A DNA stretch of 52,963 nt, from contig NZ_CAJZFJ010000006.1 of NCBI RefSeq assembly GCF_915070105.1, positions 1-52,963 on the forward strand, read 5' to 3'. Position 1 is the stretch's first letter; each line of letters begins with the position of its first letter. A program made the position numbers and the translations under genes. Under the pieces are notes generated by a model that had not been told where the DNA came from, made no database searches, and saw only the letters and a program-made list of their open reading frames with translations. Below are positions 24,336-31,864 of this stretch, piece by piece. This DNA comes from an uncultured Porphyromonas sp. (lineage in GTDB: Bacteria; Bacteroidota; Bacteroidia; Bacteroidales; Porphyromonadaceae).

Positions 24336-24343
24336 CAAAGGTA
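24336..24343 (-). promoter_or_regulatory. Bacteroidetes -7 promoter element for HU/amidase group
   Basis: The minus strand reads TACCTTTG (TAnnTTTG), about 139 nt before the HU ATG. Confidence 0.5.
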
Positions 24344-24435
24344 CGAAGGCTCCCGACACGTCCCATCACCCCCTCGGAGGCGATGATCAGTTAGCCCCCC
24401 TCTGACCCCTCTCACGACCCCACGGCAAGGGCAAG

Positions 24436-24585
24436 GTGTACGAGCGAAAAAAACTTATCCACAGCCCTCTCGGGGTAAGCCTACTTAGTAGTCATAATTT
24501 CCTCTATATAGGCGAAGTAGGTGCTTTTGTGGCTGAGGGGAAGTTTCCCCAAAACTTCCCCTCAGCTCCCTCTTTTTCTTTCCTC
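24436..24585 (+). ncRNA. Candidate small RNA ending in a strong terminator
   Basis: A perfect 15-bp stem (24532-24546 with 24552-24566, loop CCCCA) is followed by TCCCTCTTTTTCTTT, an excellent rho-independent terminator for the plus strand. No plus-strand gene precedes it, since all upstream genes run the other way. Before it lie paired words CCTACTT (24480-24486) and AAGTAGG (24515-24521). Together these suggest a short structured plus-strand RNA. I could not find a clear TAnnTTTG promoter, so the 5' end is unknown. Confidence 0.4.
24532..24581 (+). terminator. Rho-independent terminator in gene-free spacer
   Basis: A perfect 15-bp inverted repeat with a 5-nt loop, followed by a T-rich run on the plus strand. 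It is more T-rich on this side than on the other, so the plus orientation is preferred. Confidence 0.8.
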
Positions 24586-25348
24586 AGCCCTCCCTCTTTC
24601 AGTTCTTCGACCTTCACCCTTTACGTTCCCCAACCCTCACCCTTTATGCTCCTTGAGCCTCACCCGAAAGCATCCCTTGTTCCCCTCTCCCATCTTCTGC
24701 TCCTCATCCCCTTCCTCTTCCTTTGATTTTACTTGAGAGGTGCTCTTGACCTTCTCCTTTGTCTGCAGCCTCTCTCCCCCGTCTTTCTCCTCTACCTTTG
24801 CCCGCAAGTAGCCCTTAATCTCCTCTTCTACTTCCTCTTCGACTACGAGTCGTGGGTTCTTAATGCTCCTCCCAAGCCTTCGCTCATCGGTGCTCTAAGC
24901 GTGCCCTAGGGCTTTCCCGCTCCCATTGCTCCCCAATCACTGCTTTCGGCTCCGAATGTATGTCTTTGCCTGTCTAGTCGCCCCTGGGGGTCTGGGAGCC
25001 CCTTTTCGGGGTTTATTTCGGTCGGGTGGGGGATACTTCTATCCGAAGGGGATGGGGCTCTCTTGGGGCTCTTTTTGCCCCTTCCTTGCCTTGGGAGGCG
25101 AGGGCTTCGTGGACAAAGGGGATTCGGTGGGGCTTTTGAGGTGCCCTCACTACCTTGGTCGAGGTATGCCCGTTACCTCCGGTGAGGTTTTCCCGCTACC
25201 TCAAGCGGGGTAGCGAGGGAACTGTGCTGGGCTGTCAATAATAGGATTAGAAAGGGCTGGAGGGCATGCTGTGCTAGGCATTCAGGGAAAGTGCCTTGAG
25301 GGAAGGAGTGGGTATGTAGGCTCGTTATGCTATTCAAATGAAAAGCTT
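24586..25348. other. Gene-free C/T-rich spacer with family C repeat
   Basis: No convincing coding region. 24570-24900 is strongly pyrimidine-rich on the plus strand with loosely repeated CTTCACCCTTTA words. 25145-25216 carries a family C element. Short open frames here have odd composition and no family resemblance. Confidence 0.6.
25145..25216. repeat. Family C element, copy 2
   Basis: CGAGGTATGCCCGTTACC (25160-25177) followed by TGAGGTTTTCCCGCTACC and AGCGGGGTAGCGAGGG. It shares words and order with 16715-16808. Confidence 0.6.
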
Positions 25349-25356
25349 TACATTTG
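25349..25356 (+). promoter_or_regulatory. Bacteroidetes -7 promoter element for hicAB
   Basis: TACATTTG matches TAnnTTTG, 68 nt before the hicA ATG. The sequence around it is AT-rich compared with its surroundings. Confidence 0.5.
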
Positions 25357-25423
25357 CAAAGGAGGTGTAATTAGCACCTCTGGTTGAATTGATTTTTAAT
25401 TAGATATAAAATGGGACAAAATT

Positions 25424-25609
25424 ATGAAGTATAGTGAGCTTCACCGATTACTTCGAAAGAACGGCTGCTACCCAACGGGGGCAAGTATTGCGGGACATCC
25501 TGAATGGTACAGCCCTATTACGGGGCAATATTTCCCCACAAGTAATCATGAAGGTAGAGAGGTCGCAACAGGGACACTTAAAAAGATAATGAGGGATGCA
25601 GGGCTTTAG
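25424..25609 (+). CDS. hicA: HicA-type toxin (mRNA interferase)
   Basis: This 61-residue protein has the HicA double-stranded-RNA-binding-like fold signature: YSELHRLLRKNGCY at the start, the catalytic-His region IAGHPEWYSP (His25), and NHEGREVATGTLKKIMRDAG at the end. HicA cleaves mRNA and tmRNA and arrests growth. It is followed by the HicB antitoxin gene 13 nt after its stop codon, the usual order for one HicAB type. The local sequence is more AT-rich than its neighbours, which would fit horizontal arrival. Confidence 0.88.
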   Translation: MKYSELHRLLRKNGCYPTGASIAGHPEWYSPITGQYFPTSNHEGREVATGTLKKIMRDAGL

Positions 25610-25622
25610 CTCTATCCCCAAA

Positions 25623-26033
25623 ATGACAACGACAATGAAGACAGTGATTGCTCATATCGAGTGCAACAAAGAAGGGTTCTACTCCGTCTACGTACCAGAG
25701 GATCTTCCCTTTGGTTTGCTAGGAGAGGGTAATACCGCAGAGGAGGCCAAGCAAGACTTCCTAGCCGTATATGAGGCGATGCGCGAGGCTCATAGAGTGC
25801 GTACAGGAGATGATATAGAGCTTCAGTTTGATTTTGTGATGGATGCCTCAGCTTTTCTACAGCAATACAAGGGCATCTTTACCTTAGCTGGTCTCTCGAG
25901 ACTTACGGGGATCAATAAGGCTCAGCTCTCACAGTACGTCTGTGGTACACGGCGTCCCTCCCCTCGGACACAAGCGAAGATCAAGGAGTCGATACAAGAA
26001 CTCGCTAACGAGCTTAGTCGGGTATTTATCTAA
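25623..26033 (+). CDS. hicB: HicB-type antitoxin with C-terminal HTH
   Basis: The protein (about 136 residues from ATG 25623) has the HicB N-terminal fold: TVIAHIECNKEGFYSVYVPE, then LPFGLLGEGNTAEEAKQDFL. Its C-terminal helix-turn-helix is FTLAGLSRLTGINKAQLSQY followed by CGTRRPSPRTQAKI, which should bind the hicAB promoter. It neutralises HicA and autoregulates the pair. The start is uncertain: ATG at 25623 or ATG at 25635 (MKTVIAH) both give a good fold; an upstream ATG at 25596 overlaps hicA. Confidence 0.88.
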   Translation: MTTTMKTVIAHIECNKEGFYSVYVPEDLPFGLLGEGNTAEEAKQDFLAVYEAMREAHRVRTGDDIELQFDFVMDASAFLQQYKGIFTLAGLSRLTGINKAQLSQYVCGTRRPSPRTQAKIKESIQELANELSRVFI

Positions 26034-26138
26034 CCCTATTTGAGTATAGCTAGGGTCTAGGACTGGGGGCTCCCCAGCCCTAGACCCTAGTTGCTTTCGG
26101 GGGAGGATAGAGTGGGGGATCATTCGTATGATTATTTG

Positions 26139-26146
26139 TACTTTTG
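26139..26146 (+). promoter_or_regulatory. Bacteroidetes -7 promoter for the structured leader RNA
   Basis: TACTTTTG matches TAnnTTTG. A start about 7 nt downstream would give an RNA from about 26153, with the first structured stem at 26208. Confidence 0.55.
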
Positions 26147-26152
26147 CGGAAG

Positions 26153-26345
26153 AAAGGGGAGGTCATATTCATGGGCTAACCCCCTGGAACCACACAAGTA
26201 ATAGAGAATGGTCGTGTGACGATACGCTCACCCCTGACTGTCATACCCTAATGCCTTTGACCTGCCGATGTCCTTAATCGGTTAGGAGACTTTTATTAGG
26301 GTAAAGGAGGAGCATACGCCTATACGACCATGAAAGACGTTCGTT
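26153..26345 (+). ncRNA. Structured RNA candidate (6S-like or cis-leader)
   Basis: Between a promoter and the secreted-protein gene lies a region that folds as a long interrupted hairpin: closing stem ATGGTCGT (26208-26215) with ACGACCAT (26324-26331); a large internal bubble (26216-26243 against 26304-26323); an inner perfect 9-bp stem TACCCTAAT (26244-26252) with ATTAGGGTA (26295-26303); and an apical CCGAT/ATCGG stem. A closing stem, central bubble and apical arm within about 180-190 nt is the general design of 6S RNA. It could equally be a cis-regulatory leader, because no terminator follows and the next gene starts at 26367. Family identity is not shown by the sequence alone. Confidence 0.5.
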
Positions 26346-26366
26346 AACTAAGCACAAAGAAACCCA

Positions 26367-27002
26367 ATGAAGAAGTATGTACTAGCGCTCCTAGCACTAG
26401 CCAGCTCTTGCTGTACAACCCTCCTTGCTCAGCGAGTAGTCCCCCTAGAGAACTCCGCTACCAACGAGGGGCTAGAAGCCCTTCTAAAGAAAGAGTCCGT
26501 CTACCTACAAGACCAAGGCAACCTCCTGCCTAAGTACGAAGGACAATGGACGGGGACCTACGGCGGGCACAAGATCATCGCCACACTGACCCTCCAGCGC
26601 AAGCATCAGGTAGAGCCATCGGAGGATATCCCTCAGCCCCTCTTCACCGACCGCCTAGTCCTCTCCTATCAGGTGCTGGACGCTGCGGGCAAGATCATCC
26701 TCGACACCGCCAAGAAGCCCAGCCTAATAGGCGAGGGGAGCACGCTGGAGGTGCGCAGAGAGGGTGGTCAGCCAGGTGCGAAGGTACTGGAGGAGCACTA
26801 TGAGCTCTCCCTGCCCTTGGACGACAAGGGTACCTGCATCTTTGCAAAGGCATTGCTGAGCAAAGACCTCAAGGAGCTAACCCTCGTGATGACCGATGTA
26901 ATCATCGCAACGGATGCCGGTGACTGTCCCGACTACATCCCCGGGATCGAGGAGAGCTGGGTGCTCACACGCACCAGCCCCGTGCCCTCGGTGACCAAGT
27001 AG
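26367..27002 (+). CDS. Secreted protein of unknown function
   Basis: The 211-residue protein has a signal peptide KKYVLALLALASSCCTTLLA with cleavage near LLAQ-RV, then a mature domain with KYEGQWTGTYGGHKIIATLT, a beta-rich middle, and a C-terminal IPGIEESWVLTR. The G-x-W-x-G-x-Y type start recalls Bacteroidetes secreted beta-sandwich/barrel proteins such as DUF6705, but I cannot assign a family with confidence. It follows the structured leader at 26153-26345 with no other promoter in between and ends before a strong terminator at 27062-27097. It is a single gene facing a convergent operon. Confidence 0.7.
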   Translation: MKKYVLALLALASSCCTTLLAQRVVPLENSATNEGLEALLKKESVYLQDQGNLLPKYEGQWTGTYGGHKIIATLTLQRKHQVEPSEDIPQPLFTDRLVLSYQVLDAAGKIILDTAKKPSLIGEGSTLEVRREGGQPGAKVLEEHYELSLPLDDKGTCIFAKALLSKDLKELTLVMTDVIIATDAGDCPDYIPGIEESWVLTRTSPVPSVTK

Positions 27003-27061
27003 CGGCTGCCTTACCCCTGCTATGGAGTCTGTATAAGGCTCTTAGATAGGGAGATAGAGAG

Positions 27062-27097
27062 AGCCCCCGCACGAAGTCTATGCTTCGTACGGGGGCT
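27062..27097. terminator. Bidirectional terminator between convergent units
   Basis: AGCCCCCGCACGAAG (27062-27076) pairs with CTTCGTACGGGGGCT (27083-27097) around a 6-nt loop with one mismatch, followed by TGTTATTTG. It lies between the secreted-protein gene and the end of the nitroreductase gene. Confidence 0.85.
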
Positions 27098-27132
27098 TGT
27101 TATTTGTGGTGGGGGTGTTTGGGTGCCTTTGC

Positions 27133-27720
27133 CTAGAGGAAGATGTCGGTACGACGGCTCTTGGGGGTGAAGGTCGGCTGGTTCTCATCCTTCGGGTCTC
27201 GTCTGCCTAGGGCAACGGCGACAATGGGACGATACTTTGCGTGCCCAAGGATCGAGTCGTATGCCTGAAGGTCAATCCCCTCCATCGGGGTAGCGTCGAT
27301 GCCCATCGTGGGGAGGGCTGTCAACAGGACGCCTAGGGCGATGTATGCCTGTCGCTCCATCCAGCCTTGCACGGCTTCCTCGCCTCTTGTGGCGACCTTG
27401 GCTCGGTAAAAGGCTTGCGCTCCCTCGGCAAGCGTGCTGATGCGTTCCTCTTCAAAGGTCTTCACGCTGCGGTACACATGGATGACGATGATATGGCTAG
27501 CTGTGCGCACTCGCTCCTTGTTGTTCATGGAGTGCTCCGAGAGATGGGCCTTGAGCTTCCCCTCGGGGATGATGTCGAATGCCCACGGCTGGGAGTTGAT
27601 GGAGCTAGGGGAAAGTCGGAGGAGTTCCTTGATGTGCTCTATCTCCTCTTTGCTCAGTCGGTGGGTCGGATCATAGAGCTTGGTGGTGTATCGCTCCTGT
27701 AGGATCTTGAGTATGTTCAT
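27133..27720 (-). CDS. NAD(P)H-dependent nitroreductase family flavoprotein
   Basis: The 195-residue protein matches the FMN-dependent nitroreductase (NfsB/NfnB-like) family: ILQERYTTKLYDPTHRLSKE, LLRLSPSSINSQPWAFDIIP (FMN contact region), QAYIALGVLLTALPTMGIDA and the C-terminal PIVAVALGRRDPKDENQP. Such enzymes reduce nitroaromatics, quinones or flavins using NAD(P)H and set sensitivity to drugs such as metronidazole in anaerobes; that last point is family knowledge, not shown here. It is the last gene of a minus-strand group, 24 nt after the dipeptidase gene. Confidence 0.92.
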   Translation of the reverse strand: MNILKILQERYTTKLYDPTHRLSKEEIEHIKELLRLSPSSINSQPWAFDIIPEGKLKAHLSEHSMNNKERVRTASHIIVIHVYRSVKTFEEERISTLAEGAQAFYRAKVATRGEEAVQGWMERQAYIALGVLLTALPTMGIDATPMEGIDLQAYDSILGHAKYRPIVAVALGRRDPKDENQPTFTPKSRRTDIFL

Positions 27721-27744
27721 TGGGGGGGCTAATGTGGGGTGGGG

Positions 27745-28431
27745 CTAGAAGTCTAAGAGACGGTAGCGACGGCGCACTTCGGGCATTGGCATGCGTTCCT
27801 GATAGTGCCACCACTCTTTTTTGTAGGGGCGTAAGCCTACCTGCCCTAGGATACGTTTGAGTAGAGCCCTGTTCTGGGGTACCTCGGGGGCATAGAGGCC
27901 TGAGCGCACAAGTGCCCGTTCGTTTCCGAGGTGAGCTCGATCGCCGAAGTGGTCAAAGGGGCTTCCCATATCCAGTGGTTTCCCTTTTTCGTCTATGATG
28001 GTAAGGTCTACGGCCACCCCATAGTTGTGCCGTCCACCTCGGCGGGGATGTGCTACATAGATGCGCTTGGAGGTGCCTGCTACTTGCTCGTACATACGTC
28101 TCTGTGCGCTCAGGGGACGTGCAGCATCGTAGACGAGGAAACGATAGCCGGGGTGCTCCTTCTCCAGTAGCCCCTGGGCACGGGCTAAAGCCTTAGCGAG
28201 ATTGGGGTGCAGGTAGGCCTTACGTAGCGAGCCATACATGTTTGCACCTGTGAAGTTGTCCTTTGTGGCGTACTTTAGCTGCACTTGGATACGTGGCGCT
28301 GCTACCTGCACATCGACGAGCCCATGAGCTCGCATGAGGCTGTCGTAGTTCTGTGCTCGAAGGGGTGACGCAACGAGTGTGACGAGCGTGAGGATACAAA
28401 GGAGGAGGTGCAGGCGCAGTCGCTTCGGCAT
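27745..28431 (-). CDS. Secreted D-alanyl-D-alanine dipeptidase (M15D, VanX/DdpX-like)
   Basis: The 228-residue zinc peptidase has a signal peptide (KRLRLHLLLCILTLVTLVAS, cleavage near LRAQ). It shows FTGANMYG, LVYDAARP with Arg105, GGRHNYGVAVDLT (Zn ligands His135 and Asp142), and KKEWWHYQ (catalytic Glu206, Zn ligand His209). These are the M15D signature residues. VanX removes D-Ala-D-Ala in vancomycin resistance and DdpX recycles it as nutrient; a secreted periplasmic form without vanH/vanA neighbours points to peptidoglycan-peptide recycling, not resistance. It lies between the acetyltransferase (47-nt gap) and the nitroreductase genes. Confidence 0.92.
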   Translation of the reverse strand: MPKRLRLHLLLCILTLVTLVASPLRAQNYDSLMRAHGLVDVQVAAPRIQVQLKYATKDNFTGANMYGSLRKAYLHPNLAKALARAQGLLEKEHPGYRFLVYDAARPLSAQRRMYEQVAGTSKRIYVAHPRRGGRHNYGVAVDLTIIDEKGKPLDMGSPFDHFGDRAHLGNERALVRSGLYAPEVPQNRALLKRILGQVGLRPYKKEWWHYQERMPMPEVRRRYRLLDF

Positions 28432-28478
28432 AGGCTCTTGTTGTTGCTGGATGGGTTGTGGGGGTGAGAGAGAATGGT

Positions 28479-29090
28479 TTATGAGTGTTCCACGTGGAGC
28501 GTAGAGAGGGAGACTTGCTCTAGCACTCGGTCAGAGTCTGTGATGGGTCGTAGTACTCGGCATGGATTGCCAGCGGCGACAACACGTGCGGGGATGTCTC
28601 GTGTCACCACACTGCCTGCGCCGATCACCGCACCTTCGCCTATGGTTACGCCGCCAAGGATGGTGACGGAGCCACCTATCCAGACGTTGTCTCCAATGGT
28701 CACGGGAAGTCCACGTTCGTAGTATGTGTTGCGTTCCTCGGCGAGTAGGGGGTGCTGTGGGGTGTAGATGCTTACATTTGGCCCAATAAAGGCATTCTTG
28801 CCTATGCGTATCTCTCCAGCATCAAGTGCTGTAAAGCCCGTGTTGAAGAACGAGTGATCTCCCACGTGGATGTTACTGCCGTAGTCCATGAATATTGGGG
28901 GTACGAAGTAGTACTTACCCTCGATGCTCCCTAGTAGTTCGTGGAGGATACGCTGAGCTTCTTCCTGCTCTGTTTCGTCAAGGCGATTGAAGCGATTGAT
29001 GAGCCTCTGGGCTCGCATCCTTTCTTCAATAATCTCTGGGTCGGAGGCATCGAAGTATAGGCCTTGCTGTCGTCGTTCCTTTTGTGTCAT
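28479..29090 (-). CDS. Sugar O-acetyltransferase (LacA/Maa/NodL, hexapeptide-repeat)
   Basis: The 203-residue left-handed beta-helix transferase starts with the Mac domain (LYFDASDPEIIEERMRAQRL), followed by FFNTGFTALDAGEIRIGKNA, IGPNVSIYTPQHPL (catalytic His) and the repeats IGDNVWIGGSVTILGGVTIG and AVIGAGSVVTRDIPARVVAA. It moves acetyl from acetyl-CoA to a sugar such as maltose or galactoside. The last codons (LHVEHS) coincide with a parS-like site, 28486-28501. The gene heads the acetyltransferase-dipeptidase-nitroreductase group with a -7 element at 29155-29162. Confidence 0.93.
   Translation of the reverse strand: MTQKERRQQGLYFDASDPEIIEERMRAQRLINRFNRLDETEQEEAQRILHELLGSIEGKYYFVPPIFMDYGSNIHVGDHSFFNTGFTALDAGEIRIGKNAFIGPNVSIYTPQHPLLAEERNTYYERGLPVTIGDNVWIGGSVTILGGVTIGEGAVIGAGSVVTRDIPARVVAAGNPCRVLRPITDSDRVLEQVSLSTLHVEHS
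28486..28501. promoter_or_regulatory. parS-like site 1
   Basis: TGTTCCACGTGGAGCG is close to the ParB-binding consensus TGTTnCACGTGnAACA, differing in the right end. It lies in the last codons of the acetyltransferase gene. A 19-nt core, TGAGTGTTCCACGTGGAGC, is identical to the second site at 29217-29235. Confidence 0.6.
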
Positions 29091-29154
29091 ACTTTTGCTT
29101 TGAGGGGTGAAGGGTGCCGAGGGGGCGGGAGTTGCGCTCTGTGAAGTCCTCGTG

Positions 29155-29162
29155 CAAAGATA
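29155..29162 (-). promoter_or_regulatory. Bacteroidetes -7 promoter element for acetyltransferase operon
   Basis: The minus strand reads TATCTTTG (TAnnTTTG), 65 nt before the acetyltransferase ATG. The parS-like site 2 lies 58 bp further upstream. Confidence 0.5.
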
Positions 29163-29219
29163 TGCCTTTCTTGTTGAAGGTGTCTTTGGGGTGTGTGCTA
29201 AAGGGGTGGTTGGTGTGAG

Positions 29220-29235
29220 TGTTCCACGTGGAGCA
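29220..29235. promoter_or_regulatory. parS-like site 2
   Basis: TGTTCCACGTGGAGCA differs at one position from the perfect palindrome TGTTCCACGTGGAACA, a known parS form. It lies in intergenic DNA 734 bp from site 1, in the same orientation and with the same deviation. Confidence 0.65.
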
Positions 29236-29286
29236 ATAAAGGTATATAGGTCGTGTAGATGTCTAGTGTAGCCTTCTTTATAACGT

Positions 29287-29327
29287 GCGGGAGGGGATAG
29301 CGAGGTGTTGTCGCTATCCCCTCCCGC
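29287..29327. terminator. Terminator after the outer-membrane receptor gene
   Basis: GCGGGAGGGGATAGCGA (29287-29303) pairs perfectly with TCGCTATCCCCTCCCGC (29311-29327) around a 7-nt loop, 60 nt past the end of the minus-strand receptor gene. Confidence 0.85.
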
Positions 29328-29386
29328 TCTACGTTGGATGGGTGCTTGAGGCCTGCTTGTCGGCGGATGTTGCCTAAGCGGTGGGG

Positions 29387-31672
29387 CTACTGTGCAGATT
29401 GGGTGGTGATGTTTAGGCCTTCGTTAGCGTCTGTGGAGAGACGCTTTGTGTCGTCCTTTCTAGAGCGTGCGTCATGTGTCTTGACGGCCTTCTTACCCCA
29501 GGAGTAGGAGAGTGTAAGTTGTAGGCGAGGGCTGTGCCAATTGCGCTCGAAGGCGAGGGCTGGGGATGAAAGCTCATAGCTCCCACGTGCGATGTTGGTG
29601 TTGAAGAGGTCGTGTGCGGAGAGAGTGATGCGTAGGTCGTGTATGTGCTTGCTTACCGAAGCATCCACCCACCACTGGCGTTGCATGTGGTAGAGCCCAA
29701 ACATCAGTCCGCTATAATAGGTCACGCCGAGGTCGGCTGTCCAGCCCGAGGGGAGTCCGAGGTTGTGTTTGTGCTGGACGTAGTAGGCATTGAATACCTT
29801 GCTGTAGTCTGCCCTGTCGATACGTCCTGCATCCCACTGGCGCTGGGCGGCGAGGTAGGTGGAGGCTGTCCAGCTCAGCTCTCCTTGGCGAATGATCGGG
29901 ATGGGAAGGATGAGCAGTGCACGTAGGTAACGGCTGTAGTCGAGGTTGTGCCGGCGCAGTACGTACACTCCGCCCTGCTGTGTGATGGCCTCTACGATGG
30001 GCTCCTTGGTATCGACATAGCTAAGCTCTAGCTGGGCTGCCTGGAGATAGCTATAGTTGAGCGTCAAGCTCCTGCGGTACGACGTCGTTAGATGTCTGTT
30101 CCCCTCACGTGCTAGGACTTCGGAGGCTGATGAGATGTAGCCGAGGAGGTCTCTGTAGCCTGGTCGGGTGTAGCTAGAGGAGTGGGTCAGTGAGATCTGG
30201 TGGTCTCGGGCTGGGGTGTAGCGAAGGGAAGCGTAGGGGAGCAACTCTGAGCCGGAGCGGAAGAACTCACCTGAGCCTGTCCCTAAGTTTCCCTTACGAT
30301 CTTCGCCAGCGATGCGAAGTCCCACAAGTCCCGAGAGTCGCTCCAGGCGGAAGCGAAGGCTAGCATATCCCTCTATGTTCCATTCTCTTAGCGTGGATTT
30401 GTTCGTCCTGTGGGTGATCCTAGAGTCTACGGCTACGTGGCTTGCTTCTGCTCCTAGGGAGAGGGTGAAGACCCTAGAGAGCTGATGGCTGAAGTCTAGG
30501 GCTAGGCGTGCGAACTGGTTCTCGTCCTTGCTGGCTACGCCTGATGAAGCCTTCTCTCGTCGTAGGTCAGAGCTCCCCAGCGAACCTTCGACCGTGGTCC
30601 ATAGTGCCCAGTGGCTAGCTCGGTAGGTGTGGTAGAGTGTGCCGTAGAGGTTGCTCCACTTCAGGCGGTTACTCATGTTCTGCGTGAGCAGGAGTCGCTC
30701 ATCGGCGTAGTTCCCGAGGATCTGAGCGCCGAGGGTGTGGCTCTTGCCCAGCGAAAGATCCGTCCCCAAACCCACCTGATGGGAGATGCGGGAATCGGTG
30801 CGAAGGTCATCAATGTGCCCCGTAGAGAAGGTGGTAGTCTCTCTATGACGTCTGTCGCCTAGGGTGTAGGAGATGTAGGAGCGGCTACGTCCGTAGCTGA
30901 GATTTACACGAGTGGAGAACTGCTCGGAGAGGTAGTGCTGGTAGGTGCCGACGAGGCTGGTGAAGCCCTTGACGCCCTCCTCGACTGTTGTCTTTCGCTT
31001 GATGTTGAGGATAGGAGTAGTGACACCGCCATACTCGACTCCGGGCTCACGGATGAGTTCGACGCTAGAGAGTTCGCTGAGGGACATGCTCTGTAGGAGG
31101 GAGATGACTTCGTCCTTGCTCATGCGCTGGGGACGCCCATCGATGTAGACGGTAAGCTCGGATAGTCCGTATAGCTTGAGGGTGTTACCTCCCTCTAGTT
31201 GGAGTCCAGGGATGAGCTTCAGTCCATCCAGCACACTACCGCCACGAGCGAGGGCAAAGGCGGCTCCTCCGAAGATGAGGGTTGTGCCTTCGTAGCGTAC
31301 GAGGGGTGCGCTATGCTGTACGACGACAGCCTCTAGCTCGCGGGTGAGCTCTACGGGTAGAGTCCCCAGCTGGAGCTTGCCAGAGCGAAGGTCTAGCGAG
31401 GGACGGAGGATAATGACTTGTTGGGCGAAGGAGGCACCGAGGAGGTACTTTCCTGGGGTAGCTTTGAGGAGGAAGTACCCTTTCTCATCGGTGAGGGTGC
31501 GAAAGTGGGTGTCTTGTCCCTCGGCTGTACGTAGGGCGACGAGGGCATTCATGAGGGGGGTCTTGTCGGTCTTGCTGACGAGTGTCCCCTCGAGCCAAGC
31601 CTCAGCTTCCTGGGCTCGGATAACTCCTCCGCACACAAGGGCAAGGAGGAGGGTGAGTAGGAGGTGTCTCAT
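29387..31672 (-). CDS. Outer-membrane beta-barrel receptor with carboxypeptidase-regulatory domain
   Basis: From ATG 31672 the product has 761 residues: signal peptide MRHLLLTLLLALVCGGVIRA, a carboxypeptidase regulatory-like domain (WLEGTLVSKTDKTPLMNALV to about residue 95), a plug-like part (LDGLKLIPGLQLEGGNTLKL, LYGLSELTVYIDGRPQRMSK, SELSSVELIREPGVEYGG), and a long barrel of the outer membrane beta-barrel family (PF14905-like). The longer open frame is rejected because the signal peptide starts at 31672 and a good promoter lies at 31756-31785 within it. The C terminus after the SYSWGKK strand has a charged tail (RSRKDDTKRLS), unusual because barrels normally end at the last strand. Substrate unknown; no partner lipoprotein is adjacent. 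Confidence 0.87.
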   Translation of the reverse strand: MRHLLLTLLLALVCGGVIRAQEAEAWLEGTLVSKTDKTPLMNALVALRTAEGQDTHFRTLTDEKGYFLLKATPGKYLLGASFAQQVIILRPSLDLRSGKLQLGTLPVELTRELEAVVVQHSAPLVRYEGTTLIFGGAAFALARGGSVLDGLKLIPGLQLEGGNTLKLYGLSELTVYIDGRPQRMSKDEVISLLQSMSLSELSSVELIREPGVEYGGVTTPILNIKRKTTVEEGVKGFTSLVGTYQHYLSEQFSTRVNLSYGRSRSYISYTLGDRRHRETTTFSTGHIDDLRTDSRISHQVGLGTDLSLGKSHTLGAQILGNYADERLLLTQNMSNRLKWSNLYGTLYHTYRASHWALWTTVEGSLGSSDLRREKASSGVASKDENQFARLALDFSHQLSRVFTLSLGAEASHVAVDSRITHRTNKSTLREWNIEGYASLRFRLERLSGLVGLRIAGEDRKGNLGTGSGEFFRSGSELLPYASLRYTPARDHQISLTHSSSYTRPGYRDLLGYISSASEVLAREGNRHLTTSYRRSLTLNYSYLQAAQLELSYVDTKEPIVEAITQQGGVYVLRRHNLDYSRYLRALLILPIPIIRQGELSWTASTYLAAQRQWDAGRIDRADYSKVFNAYYVQHKHNLGLPSGWTADLGVTYYSGLMFGLYHMQRQWWVDASVSKHIHDLRITLSAHDLFNTNIARGSYELSSPALAFERNWHSPRLQLTLSYSWGKKAVKTHDARSRKDDTKRLSTDANEGLNITTQSAQ

Positions 31673-31755
31673 AGGTCGGTCTCTCTGACAGGTGTATGGG
31701 TTGTGTATTGTTAGTTGAGTGTTGGTCTTACGAACTCTATCGCAAGGCTCGGGGT

Positions 31756-31785
31756 CAAATTTAAAAAAAATATATCGCCCTGCAA
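31756..31785 (-). promoter_or_regulatory. Complete Bacteroidetes promoter for the beta-barrel receptor
   Basis: The minus strand has TAAATTTG (31756-31763) as -7 and TTG (31783-31785) as -33, spaced by 19 bp with a T-rich spacer. It is the best full match to the Bacteroidetes promoter in the window and lies 84 nt before the ATG at 31672. Confidence 0.7.
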
Positions 31786-31864
31786 GACCCTCGCACAACC
31801 CCTGGCAAAGGCCTCTGTTACAGAGTTTATAGCGGGGCGGGAGAGGCCTCGGTAGGAGCACTGT

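Noticed and set aside
24455..24463. TTATCCACA, a perfect E. coli-type DnaA box, as a sign of the replication origin
   Set aside because: It is a single site with no further boxes nearby and no AT-rich unwinding region; a lone 9-mer match can be chance.
24926..25213. 95-residue open frame in the 24.2-25.4 kb spacer
   Set aside because: Gly/Phe/Leu-rich with no recognisable domain, no ribosome-binding site, and it ends in the family C repeat.
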